Source: Damh-18 sp036275695
GTDB taxonomy: Bacteria > Patescibacteriota > Minisyncoccia > Phycocordibacterales > UBA918
Length of the DNA stretch: 27,552 nucleotides
Direction: 5' to 3'
Assembly (NCBI GenBank): GCA_036275695.1
Contig: DASUDI010000022.1
Span: 1 to 27,552 of the forward strand
Part shown: piece after piece, positions 21,819 through 27,552 of the stretch
Layout: each line of letters begins with the position of its first letter
Position numbering within the stretch: position 1 is the first letter of the stretch
Program-made: the position numbers and the translations under genes
The notes under the pieces: model-generated
Told to the model about the DNA's origin: nothing
The model's input: the letters and a program-made list of their open reading frames with translations, nothing else
Databases searched by the model: none

Positions 21819-21974
21819 ATGTTCTTTGAATTTCCCAATAATTCTGATTCGTGCAACGAAGACAGTGATTGCACAGAATCGAAAAAAAATCCTGAGGTGT
21901 CATCCTCGGAAAAAAAAGTACCACCCTTAACCGAAGTAGACGTGTCATGCGTGGCAGTACTCGGATATAACTAA
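21819..21974 (+). CDS. small acidic protein, unrecognised
   Basis: A 51-residue frame supported by context: a GGAGAG site four bases before the ATG, a normal stop, and a strong terminator 15 bases after it. The protein starts MFFEFPNNSDSCNEDSDCTES, acidic with two close cysteines, then a Lys-containing linker (KKNPEVSSSEKKVPP) and a hydrophobic end (VDVSCVAVLGYN). Three Cys in all. No signal peptide or TM helix. The leader contains a hairpin (about 21779-21800, CCGCCATT / AATGGTGG with one G-T pair) which could regulate it. I recognise no family. Confidence 0.5.
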   Translation: MFFEFPNNSDSCNEDSDCTESKKNPEVSSSEKKVPPLTEVDVSCVAVLGYN

Positions 21975-21988
21975 AAGCAAAATCTGCG

Positions 21989-22018
21989 AAATGCCAACGT
22001 AATCTACGTTGGCATTTT
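21989..22018 (+). terminator. terminator of the 51-residue gene
   Basis: Perfect 13-base arms AAATGCCAACGTA and TACGTTGGCATTT, ATC loop, then further T. It proves a plus-strand transcript ends here. Confidence 0.88.
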
Positions 22019-22133
22019 TCTATTCACAGTTGCAACTTTTATATCACCTTGCACACTGCTATAAATATACTCCGCTTAGTGAGCGGTTTGTTCTTTTTTA
22101 AGAGAATTTCTGTATCATGTAATGGGAGATTTT

Positions 22134-22328
22134 GTGTTTCGAAGTAGAAAACAGCTACACTATCGTGTCAGCATTGTCACACATACCGCCTTGCAGAAAC
22201 AGCATGTACACACCTCATCTACGCAAATTCTAAATAATCAAAAAGGAAATATTATTAGTTTTGTGTATCATCGTACAAAAATACTGATAAAAAAATATCA
22301 GCATAAAATACACATAAAAAATATTTGA
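22134..22328 (+). CDS. possible small basic protein (weak)
   Basis: An open frame of 64 codons beginning with GTG, five bases after GGGAG (22124-22128); an ATG at 22122 is in frame but lies inside that SD. The product is highly basic (RSRKQLHYR, HRTKILIKKYQHKIHIKNI) without a recognisable domain. A terminator at 22386-22413 shows that something on the plus strand is transcribed through here. The region may instead be a non-coding RNA: CTGATA/TATCAG and GAGTG/CACTC pairs occur at about 22284-22342. I cannot choose between the two. Confidence 0.25.
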   Translation: MFRSRKQLHYRVSIVTHTALQKQHVHTSSTQILNNQKGNIISFVYHRTKILIKKYQHKIHIKNI

Positions 22329-22385
22329 GTGTTATACATATCCACTCATACGTACATGTAGTACTCGCATAGAAAAAAGCACGAC

Positions 22386-22413
22386 GGGCAACAGTGTTAC
22401 TGTTGCCCTTTTT
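22386..22413 (+). terminator. intrinsic terminator
   Basis: 10-base GC-rich arms GGGCAACAGT and ACTGTTGCCC, a GTT loop and TTTTT on the plus strand. No large gene precedes it, so it marks a short transcript starting somewhere after 22018. Confidence 0.85.
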
Positions 22414-22451
22414 GTGTCACACAGTATTTCTTTAATTAATACTTACTTTAC

Positions 22452-23024
22452 TCATAGGGTACACGCAAATGTGTCTATTTCAACAAAATGAATACTTCCC
22501 TCTCTAAAAAGGGTTATGTTCCCATCTCGCACTTCAATAACCGTAGTCGGGGTACCGGTTCGGATACCACCATCGCATATCTCTGTAATATAATGTCTTT
22601 TGTCGCCGAATTGCTCCAAAATATCTTCAACATTGTGCATGGTAGGCATACCACTCACGTTTGCGCTCGTGCACGTAAGGGGAGAGTGCGTGTCGTGCAT
22701 AACATCATAAATAATACGTTGAGTATATACATCTGATGAGACACGAAAACCAACGGTATCTGAAGGTGTTGGCATCATTGCGCGTACCGTTGCTTTTAAA
22801 GGAAGTACGAGTGTGAGTGGTCCCGGCAAAAATCGCTGCGCGATTTTTGCCGAAACCTCATCCATTTCAGCGTACTGTTCAATATCTGCAATATTGCGCA
22901 CAAGCCAACTTACTGATTTTCCAACTTCTCTCCCTTTAAGAATATATAAATCGCGCATCGCCACCTCATCAAAAACCGGAGCGCCAAGTCCGTACACAGT
23001 CTCGGTAGGATACAAAACAATCAT
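22452..23024 (-). CDS. tsaC: L-threonylcarbamoyladenylate synthase (TsaC/Sua5/YrdC)
   Basis: 190 residues. It makes threonylcarbamoyl-AMP from Thr, bicarbonate and ATP, the first step of t6A37 on tRNAs that read ANN codons; TsaD at 26073 does the transfer. Seen: YPTETVYGLGAPVFDE (5-20), ILKGREVGKSVSWLV (28-42), FLPGPLTLVL (65-74), VGFRVSSD (about 90-97) and TCTSANVSG (about 117-125), all defining YrdC motifs. No Sua5 C-terminal domain, so it is the short TsaC type. The N-terminus starts right at the first strand, a few residues shorter than usual. A promoter places the transcript start next to the ATG. A 13-base-arm hairpin lies inside the gene at 22824-22852. Confidence 0.94.
   Translation of the reverse strand: MIVLYPTETVYGLGAPVFDEVAMRDLYILKGREVGKSVSWLVRNIADIEQYAEMDEVSAKIAQRFLPGPLTLVLPLKATVRAMMPTPSDTVGFRVSSDVYTQRIIYDVMHDTHSPLTCTSANVSGMPTMHNVEDILEQFGDKRHYITEICDGGIRTGTPTTVIEVRDGNITLFREGSIHFVEIDTFACTL
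22824..22852. repeat. inverted repeat inside tsaC
   Basis: Perfect 13-base arms CGGCAAAAATCGC and GCGATTTTTGCCG with a three-base TGC loop, coding for residues 58-67 (SAKIAQRFLP). Structure is terminator-like, with A/T runs within the arms. Confidence 0.65.
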
Positions 23025-23032
23025 AGATAGTT

Positions 23033-23060
23033 ATAATACCCCTTTTATCGTATATCACAA
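23033..23060 (-). promoter_or_regulatory. tsaC promoter, leaderless
   Basis: On the minus strand TTGTGA (23060-23055), a 16-base spacer and TATTAT (23038-23033). Eight bases separate the -10 box from the ATG at 23024. Confidence 0.5.
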
Positions 23061-23107
23061 AAGCCATACTACCAATCATATAATGACACTTTGAAAACCA
23101 AAAAAAA

Positions 23108-24889
23108 TTACTCAATCAAAAATCCACCCGCTTGATGCTTCCAGAGACGTGCGTACGTTCCCTTGTGGCGCACCAAGGTGTCGTGTGTGCCATCCTCAAC
23201 AATATTTCCCTGTTCAAGAACCACAATACGATGCATCTCACGAAGTGTTGAAAGCCGATGCGCGATTGCAATAACCGTCTTACCTTCCATGAGTTCATGG
23301 AGAGCCTTTTGTATGGCAACCTCACTTTCACTATCAAGTGCGCTCGTTGCTTCATCAAGTATCAATATAGGCGCGTTTTTAAGCATAGCGCGTGCGATAG
23401 CGATACGCTGCTTTTGTCCACCAGAGAGCTTAATTCCACGTTCCCCCACAAGCGTATCGTATCCCTGTGTGAGTTGCATTATAAATGTATGCGCTTCGGC
23501 GCGCTTTGCTACCTCAATAATCTCTTCATCAGTGGCATCGGGTTTTCCGTACGCGATATTTTCACGAATACTCCGATGAAAGAGAATCGGCTCCTGCGGT
23601 ACAATCGCAATGTTGTTGCGCAGCGACTCTTGCGTAGCACCCGAAATATCTTGACCATCAATGGTAATTCCCCCCTTCTGAATATCAACCTGTCGCAACA
23701 AGAGTGACACGAAAGTCGTCTTGCCCGCACCGCTTTGACCCACGAGACCTAAGCGCTGTCCCGCTGGTATCACCACATTAAAATCTTGGAATACTGGTTG
23801 TCCACCATACGTAAAGGTGACATCCTTCCACGCTATTTCACCACGCCCCATACGTAGTGGACGTGCGTTAGGTGCATCAACTAACGCATGGTCAATAAGT
23901 ATCTCAGACAATCCTTCATCTATTGTTCCATAGACTCGTATAAAAGAACGAATATTATTACCCATAAATACAAGATCACCCTGCACACGATAGAAAACGG
24001 TGAGGAGCATTACAAATACTCCGGCACTTATATGCCCCATAGACCATAGATATGCCGATCCACCAAAAAGAATTCCTTGAACAATTAAGACAATAATATT
24101 GTTCAACACCAAGACATATTCACCATAACGCCACTCAGCCACATTCGCGTCAAATCGTTCATCCGCTTTACGTTTTAAGACAGTATGCTCATGAGACATT
24201 CGCACATATGACTTTACCGCAGAAATGTTCGTGAGCACATCTACCGCAAACCCACGAAAACGCGAACTTGCGTCACTGTATGCGACCACAAGTGGTATGA
24301 GGCGTTGCACAAGCGCATAGTTGATACCGAAGAGCGCAATTACCGCAACCAAGAAGAATATCGAGAGGCGCGCATCTACAACCGCAAGGTAACCGCAGGT
24401 TATTATGATATTTAATACAATACCGTAATAATTCCACAAAAGTGCTTCGAGCATTCGCTCAGAACCATCAGCACCATTTGATACTTTGTTTGCGAGAGAC
24501 CCCGCAAACTTTTCATTAAAATAGGTCTGGCTATGATGCGAAAGATACTGAAATAGTGTCAGGTATGCGGTGCGCTCAACATTGAGCGTAAACTTCATAC
24601 CAAAATAACCAGAAAGTCTCCACATAATGAAACTAAGTGCGGTAATTGCAAGAAAGGCGCCAACGAAATCAAAAACACGGGTAGCACTTCCCATTACCGC
24701 AGCGTCGACAATTTTGCCGTAGAGGTACGGCGCGCTTGCGCCAGCGACTGTCGCACACGTTACCGCCCCAAACGCAAGCGCGCCGTACCGCCCATACTGC
24801 TTTGCCATATGCCACACAAAACGCATTGGCTGACGAGGAATGTCACCATGATACGTACCCCGATTATGTGAAATATTCGCTGATTTCAT
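23108..24889 (-). CDS. ABC exporter half-transporter (ABCB/MsbA type)
   Basis: 593 residues from ATG 24889 (a GTG three codons upstream is possible). TM domain fused to an ATPase domain; it should work as a homodimer exporting a lipid, peptide or drug. Seen: about six TM helices in residues 35-310, then Walker A GLVGQSGAGKTTF (384-391 core), Q-loop IVPQEPILF, signature LSGGQKQR (488-495), Walker B ILILDEATSALD with catalytic E513, and H-loop H544 in AIAHRLSTL. All ATPase residues are intact, so it is a working pump. The substrate cannot be deduced. No second half-transporter is adjacent. A 17-base inverted repeat is embedded in the first TM coding region (24724-24789). Confidence 0.94.
   Translation of the reverse strand: MKSANISHNRGTYHGDIPRQPMRFVWHMAKQYGRYGALAFGAVTCATVAGASAPYLYGKIVDAAVMGSATRVFDFVGAFLAITALSFIMWRLSGYFGMKFTLNVERTAYLTLFQYLSHHSQTYFNEKFAGSLANKVSNGADGSERMLEALLWNYYGIVLNIIITCGYLAVVDARLSIFFLVAVIALFGINYALVQRLIPLVVAYSDASSRFRGFAVDVLTNISAVKSYVRMSHEHTVLKRKADERFDANVAEWRYGEYVLVLNNIIVLIVQGILFGGSAYLWSMGHISAGVFVMLLTVFYRVQGDLVFMGNNIRSFIRVYGTIDEGLSEILIDHALVDAPNARPLRMGRGEIAWKDVTFTYGGQPVFQDFNVVIPAGQRLGLVGQSGAGKTTFVSLLLRQVDIQKGGITIDGQDISGATQESLRNNIAIVPQEPILFHRSIRENIAYGKPDATDEEIIEVAKRAEAHTFIMQLTQGYDTLVGERGIKLSGGQKQRIAIARAMLKNAPILILDEATSALDSESEVAIQKALHELMEGKTVIAIAHRLSTLREMHRIVVLEQGNIVEDGTHDTLVRHKGTYARLWKHQAGGFLIE
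24724..24789. repeat. 17-bp inverted repeat inside the ABC exporter gene
   Basis: GGTACGGCGCGCTTGCG (24724-24740) and its exact reverse complement (24773-24789) separated by 32 bases, in the coding region of the first TM helix. The two arms encode different peptides, so protein selection does not explain the match. Confidence 0.75.
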
Positions 24890-24983
24890 AAAATACACGT
24901 GATATGTGGACAGTATACACGAGTCACTACATAAAAATTACCTTATTCCCCTGTTTCAAAAAATATGCCACAATACACGTCAC

Positions 24984-25889
24984 ATGGGAGGCTTTGAAAA
25001 ACATACGCCACGCAAGATAGACAGGCGTGACGACTATCTCGACACTTCGTACTCGACATTATTAAGAAAACTCCCTCAGGAACTCGCTGAGCGCCACATT
25101 GATTACATCGAAAAAAAACAAATGTCTGAGACAGAAGCATACACGTATCTTACTGAAATCATTAGAGAGCGAAAAAAAGCAATTACCGAATCACACCTGA
25201 GCGATAATGAACTCATTGCTCACTGCTCAAATCCAAAAGAGGAGATATTTGACCGCCTGGAGGATGAAATATTTAAAAGCCCCAATATAGGATACGGAAC
25301 AACGGCGCAGATAAAACGTTTAGACATCAGCATCCACAATACACACCTGCCCCTAGCGGTGAAATATATTATTACACCCAATAGCCGTACGCTGAGTGCC
25401 TCAGCAGAACATGCGATGCTTCAAGAAGTTGAACGTATCGAGCACATCGAGGAAATTGAAAAAGATTCAAATCTTACCTATATCAAAGTACCTCACCCCT
25501 ATTTTCACCACAAAACTGAATCACTTCAATGTTTTGGCATGGAATTAGTGCGCGGAGTGAACTTTCAAGAAATCATAGATGGTAATCTTGACGAAGATCG
25601 CAAAGAACTATTTAAAAATTCACTTCGTTCCTTACCAACGGAACAGGTGATTGCAGAAATTCGTATCTTCTTTGAACGAATGCACTCATATTGTCTTCAT
25701 GGTGACATTAAGCCACGTAATATTATGCTCAATGAAGAAGGGCATATTTACCTTATCGACTTTGGTCAATCTATCCTCAAAACCTCAATTTCAGAAGAAG
25801 CCATAGATCAATTTGAAAACCTTAAAGAAGATGAGGTACACAATACAATTAGCGCATTCCGTATTATTTATCGGAAACTGACCACATAA
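24984..25889 (+). CDS. protein-kinase-like protein
   Basis: 301 residues from ATG 24984 (an in-frame start at 24906 is possible but lies in promoter-like sequence). An N-terminal charged helical region (1-95) precedes a kinase fold: Gly-rich loop GYGTTAQI (103-110), ATP-binding K127 in LAVKYII, an E-rich helix, FGMELVRGVNF (hinge), catalytic loop HGDIKPRNIM (D241, N246) and DFG at 259-261. All core catalytic residues are present, so it should phosphorylate protein or a small molecule. It is short after DFG, lacking the large C-lobe helices of typical Hanks kinases, which puts it nearer to RIO/Bud32/APH-like kinases. tRNA-Val and tsaD follow on the same strand. Confidence 0.8.
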   Translation: MGGFEKHTPRKIDRRDDYLDTSYSTLLRKLPQELAERHIDYIEKKQMSETEAYTYLTEIIRERKKAITESHLSDNELIAHCSNPKEEIFDRLEDEIFKSPNIGYGTTAQIKRLDISIHNTHLPLAVKYIITPNSRTLSASAEHAMLQEVERIEHIEEIEKDSNLTYIKVPHPYFHHKTESLQCFGMELVRGVNFQEIIDGNLDEDRKELFKNSLRSLPTEQVIAEIRIFFERMHSYCLHGDIKPRNIMLNEEGHIYLIDFGQSILKTSISEEAIDQFENLKEDEVHNTISAFRIIYRKLTT

Positions 25890-25929
25890 TCCTTGTCAGT
25901 GTATCTTTTTTCCGTATACTTGTTCACAT

Positions 25930-26002
25930 GCGCGGTTAGCTCAGCTGGTAGAGCATCACATTGACATTGTGGGGGTCGTAGGTTCAAGTCCTGCACCGCG
26001 CA
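25930..26002 (+). tRNA. tRNA-Val (GAC)
   Basis: 73 bases. Acceptor GCGCGGT/ACCGCGC, D-arm AGCTCAGCTGGTAGAGC, anticodon loop TTGACAT with anticodon GAC, T-loop GGTTCAAGTCC. Discriminator A; CCA not encoded. Confidence 0.96.
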
Positions 26003-26072
26003 CTAAATAATTATATCGCGACATACTAAAAACTTTTCAAAAGAGGCATTTTTCACACACGACACTTCTACC

Positions 26073-27236
26073 ATGCGAATTTTAAGCATTGAAACATCTT
26101 GTGACGAGACGGCCGTGAGCATCGTAGATGCTCACGGCAATTTTCCAGATGCAATCTATACCATTCTCGGAAACGCACTTTTTTCACAAATAGATATTCA
26201 CCGAGAATACGGCGGGGTCTTCCCTGCTGTCGCAAAACGTGAGCACGCGAAGACACTTGTCCCCATGCTCACGCGCGCACTTCAAGAAGCATCGCTTCTT
26301 GAAGTGCGCGCGTACACCCCCATCCCTCACGCCACAAAAGAAAAAATTAGCACCACCCTCATTCGTGAAGAAGGACTCTCTGATGCGCTTATTACATTTT
26401 TAGAAAATCACACTTTCCCAACGATTGACGCAGTAGCCGTTACCACAGGTCCTGGATTAGAACCCGCACTTTGGGTTGGCATCAGTTTTGCAAAGGCTCT
26501 CGCGGAAACATTATCAATACCCCTCATCCCCGTAAATCACATGGAGGGACACATCCTTGCATCTGTGTTCAATGGAGAAATACTACCTCGGCTGACATTC
26601 CCCGCACTCGCGCTGTTAATTTCTGGTGGACACACGGAACTCGTGTGTATGGAAAATTGGATAACCCACACAACGATTGGAAAAACACGCGACGATGCTG
26701 TGGGTGAAGCGTTTGACAAAGTGGCACGCATGCTTGGACTTCCCTATCCTGGTGGGCCAGAGATAAGTGCCCGCGCGCGACGCGCGCGGGCACTGGACCT
26801 TCCTGTGTTCCACACACTTCCGCGCCCCATGATAGATAGTGGCGATTTTGACTTTTCTTTTTCTGGACTCAAGACGGCTGTACGCTACGCGATCCAAAAT
26901 AGGTCGCTTACTGAAACAGAAATTGATGCTGTCGCTCGTGATTTTGAAAATGCAGTAACCGATGTACTACTCAAAAAGGCCGAAAAGGCAATCTCTCGAC
27001 ACGCAATCAATACTCTCATTGTTGGCGGTGGTGTCTCCGCAAATACGTACATTCGCGAAAAATTCAATGAATTTTTCGCGACACACTACCCAAATCTACG
27101 TATATTTTTCCCACCACACACACTCTCGACCGACAACAGTATTATGATCGCGCTTACTGGGCACGCTCATCTTGAGCACATGCGACGACCTGAATCATTT
27201 AACACCGTCATCGCCCAAGGAAATTGGGCTCTCTAA
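26073..27236 (+). CDS. tsaD: tRNA N6-threonylcarbamoyltransferase TsaD
   Basis: 387 residues. Transfers threonylcarbamoyl from TC-AMP to A37 of tRNA; with TsaC it forms the core t6A pathway (TsaB and TsaE are not in the window). Seen: SIETSCDETAVSIVD (5-19), the metal site H156/H160 in NHMEGHI, LISGGHTEL (182-190), GEAFDKVARMLGLPYPGGPE (211-230), FDFSFSGLKTAV (259-270), VGGGVSANTYIR and the late STDNSIMIA metal/Asp motif. It is about 45 residues longer than E. coli TsaD because of an insertion near residues 76-117, between REHAKTLVPMLTRALQEA and IDAVAVTTGPGL. Three perfect inverted repeats lie inside the gene. No SD is visible before the ATG. Confidence 0.95.
   Translation: MRILSIETSCDETAVSIVDAHGNFPDAIYTILGNALFSQIDIHREYGGVFPAVAKREHAKTLVPMLTRALQEASLLEVRAYTPIPHATKEKISTTLIREEGLSDALITFLENHTFPTIDAVAVTTGPGLEPALWVGISFAKALAETLSIPLIPVNHMEGHILASVFNGEILPRLTFPALALLISGGHTELVCMENWITHTTIGKTRDDAVGEAFDKVARMLGLPYPGGPEISARARRARALDLPVFHTLPRPMIDSGDFDFSFSGLKTAVRYAIQNRSLTETEIDAVARDFENAVTDVLLKKAEKAISRHAINTLIVGGGVSANTYIREKFNEFFATHYPNLRIFFPPHTLSTDNSIMIALTGHAHLEHMRRPESFNTVIAQGNWAL
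26112..26138. repeat. 12-bp hairpin inside tsaD
   Basis: GCCGTGAGCATC and GATGCTCACGGC around a GTA loop, coding residues 14-22. Confidence 0.7.
26271..26313. repeat. 20-bp hairpin inside tsaD at the insertion edge
   Basis: Perfect 20-base arms (26271-26290 and 26294-26313; outer part ACGCGCGCACTTC) with an ATC loop, coding residues 67-81. This is where the sequence leaves the TsaD consensus and the extra segment begins. Confidence 0.8.
26766..26794. repeat. 14-bp palindrome inside tsaD
   Basis: AGTGCCCGCGCGCG, one A, CGCGCGCGGGCACT: 14-base arms with one central base, coding residues 232-241 (SARARRARAL) in a stretch that is variable among TsaD proteins. Confidence 0.75.
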
Positions 27237-27359
27237 ACTCCTGAATTTTGAAATTTATACTCACTTTTACAAAATTCCAACATACATTTCCAAATTATCT
27301 TACCACTACGTAGAATGAATAATCTCAGAAACATTTGAGACTCCTTAGCAATAAGGAAA

Positions 27360-27552
27360 ATGAGGATCAGACATGTTTTAAGAAATACAAAAGGGTTTGG
27401 TAAAGCAGCCGATAGTGCTTTAAAGTGGCAGTCTATGAGAAACAAGACCGAGGTGGAAAGACGAGTAAAGATACGTACCTTCTGGAGTACTCATGGACTC
27501 GAGGCAACCAAGGACGCATTTGCTGTATCACGAGCCACTCTCTTTCGTTGGC
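27360..27552 (+). CDS. transposase/integrase-like protein, 5' part only
   Basis: The first 64 codons of a gene cut by the window edge, starting after AAGG. Basic N-terminus (MRIRHVLRNTKGFGKAADSA), then RVKIRTFWSTHGLEATKDAF and AVSRATLFRW, a helix-turn-helix that matches the N-terminal DNA-binding domain of IS481/IS3-type transposases (integrase core family) common in CPR genomes. The catalytic DDE domain would lie beyond the window, so completeness cannot be judged. The 123-base gap after tsaD holds two short inverted repeats (AATTTTG/CAAAATT and TCTCA/TGAGA) that might belong to the element end. Confidence 0.6.
   Translation, partial: MRIRHVLRNTKGFGKAADSALKWQSMRNKTEVERRVKIRTFWSTHGLEATKDAFAVSRATLFRW

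Noticed and set aside
21736..21948. 70-codon minus-strand frame after tRNA-Ser
   Set aside because: It is antisense to the better-supported 51-codon gene and has no SD or recognisable features.
1..27552. UGA recoding, CRISPR arrays, rRNA genes, prophage
   Set aside because: UGA ends several genes normally; no spaced repeat array, rRNA sequence or phage structural gene is visible.

Overview
The window looks like a chromosomal segment of a Candidate Phyla Radiation (Patescibacteria) bacterium, most likely of the Parcubacteria group. The reasons are the gene families and their forms: several tandem two-TM pilin-like proteins of the type annotated as T4SS pilin in CPR genomes, a TsaD with an extra internal insertion, a degenerate UlaG-like beta-lactamase-fold protein, a short four-domain ribosomal protein S1, compact housekeeping genes and small unrecognised membrane proteins. 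UGA is used as a normal stop (for example at 2112-2114 and at the end of the trxB-like gene), so this is not a UGA-recoding lineage such as Gracilibacteria. None of the three tRNA genes encodes its CCA end.

Layout, left to right. 1-2160: a promoter with a perfect palindrome just downstream drives a two-gene operon (SPFH/band 7 protein plus an unrecognised four-TM protein), closed by a terminator. 2198-5084 (minus): a membrane-anchored extracellular solute-binding protein followed by four small pilin-like membrane proteins. 5163-9507 (minus): a small methyltransferase, gyrA, an unrecognised single-pass membrane protein and a UlaG-like protein with a damaged metal site. 9713-10949 (plus): ribosomal protein S1 and a terminator. 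10959-11555 (minus): pth. 11675-16985 (plus): lepB, a degenerate HisRS-like gene, rpsU, ybeY, ftsA and ftsZ, a piece of translation and cell-division core. 17070-17984 (plus): a thioredoxin-reductase/AhpF-like flavoprotein. 18294-20553 (minus): a VIT1/CCC1 metal transporter and pyruvate kinase. 20632-22440 is looser: a DUF6624 gene flanked by a short inverted repeat, tRNA-Glu, tRNA-Ser, and two small putative genes each ending at a terminator. 22452-24889 (minus): TsaC/Sua5 and an ABC exporter. 24984-27236 (plus): a protein-kinase-like gene, tRNA-Val and tsaD. 27360-27552: the 5' end of a transposase/integrase-like gene that runs off the window.

Working together, TsaC/Sua5 and TsaD are the two core enzymes of tRNA t6A37 synthesis; S1, S21, Pth, YbeY and the tRNAs serve translation; FtsA and FtsZ form the division ring. 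The most unusual signals are non-coding. Several promoters place the -10 box only 6-9 bases before the start codon, implying leaderless mRNAs. Perfect inverted repeats lie inside coding sequence, above all three in tsaD (12, 20 and 14 bp arms), one of which sits at the edge of the TsaD insertion. Operator-like palindromes or direct repeats overlap the promoters of the SPFH, ftsZ and methyltransferase genes. The four tandem pilin-like genes with an orphan solute-binding protein are the best candidate for an undescribed cell-surface system.
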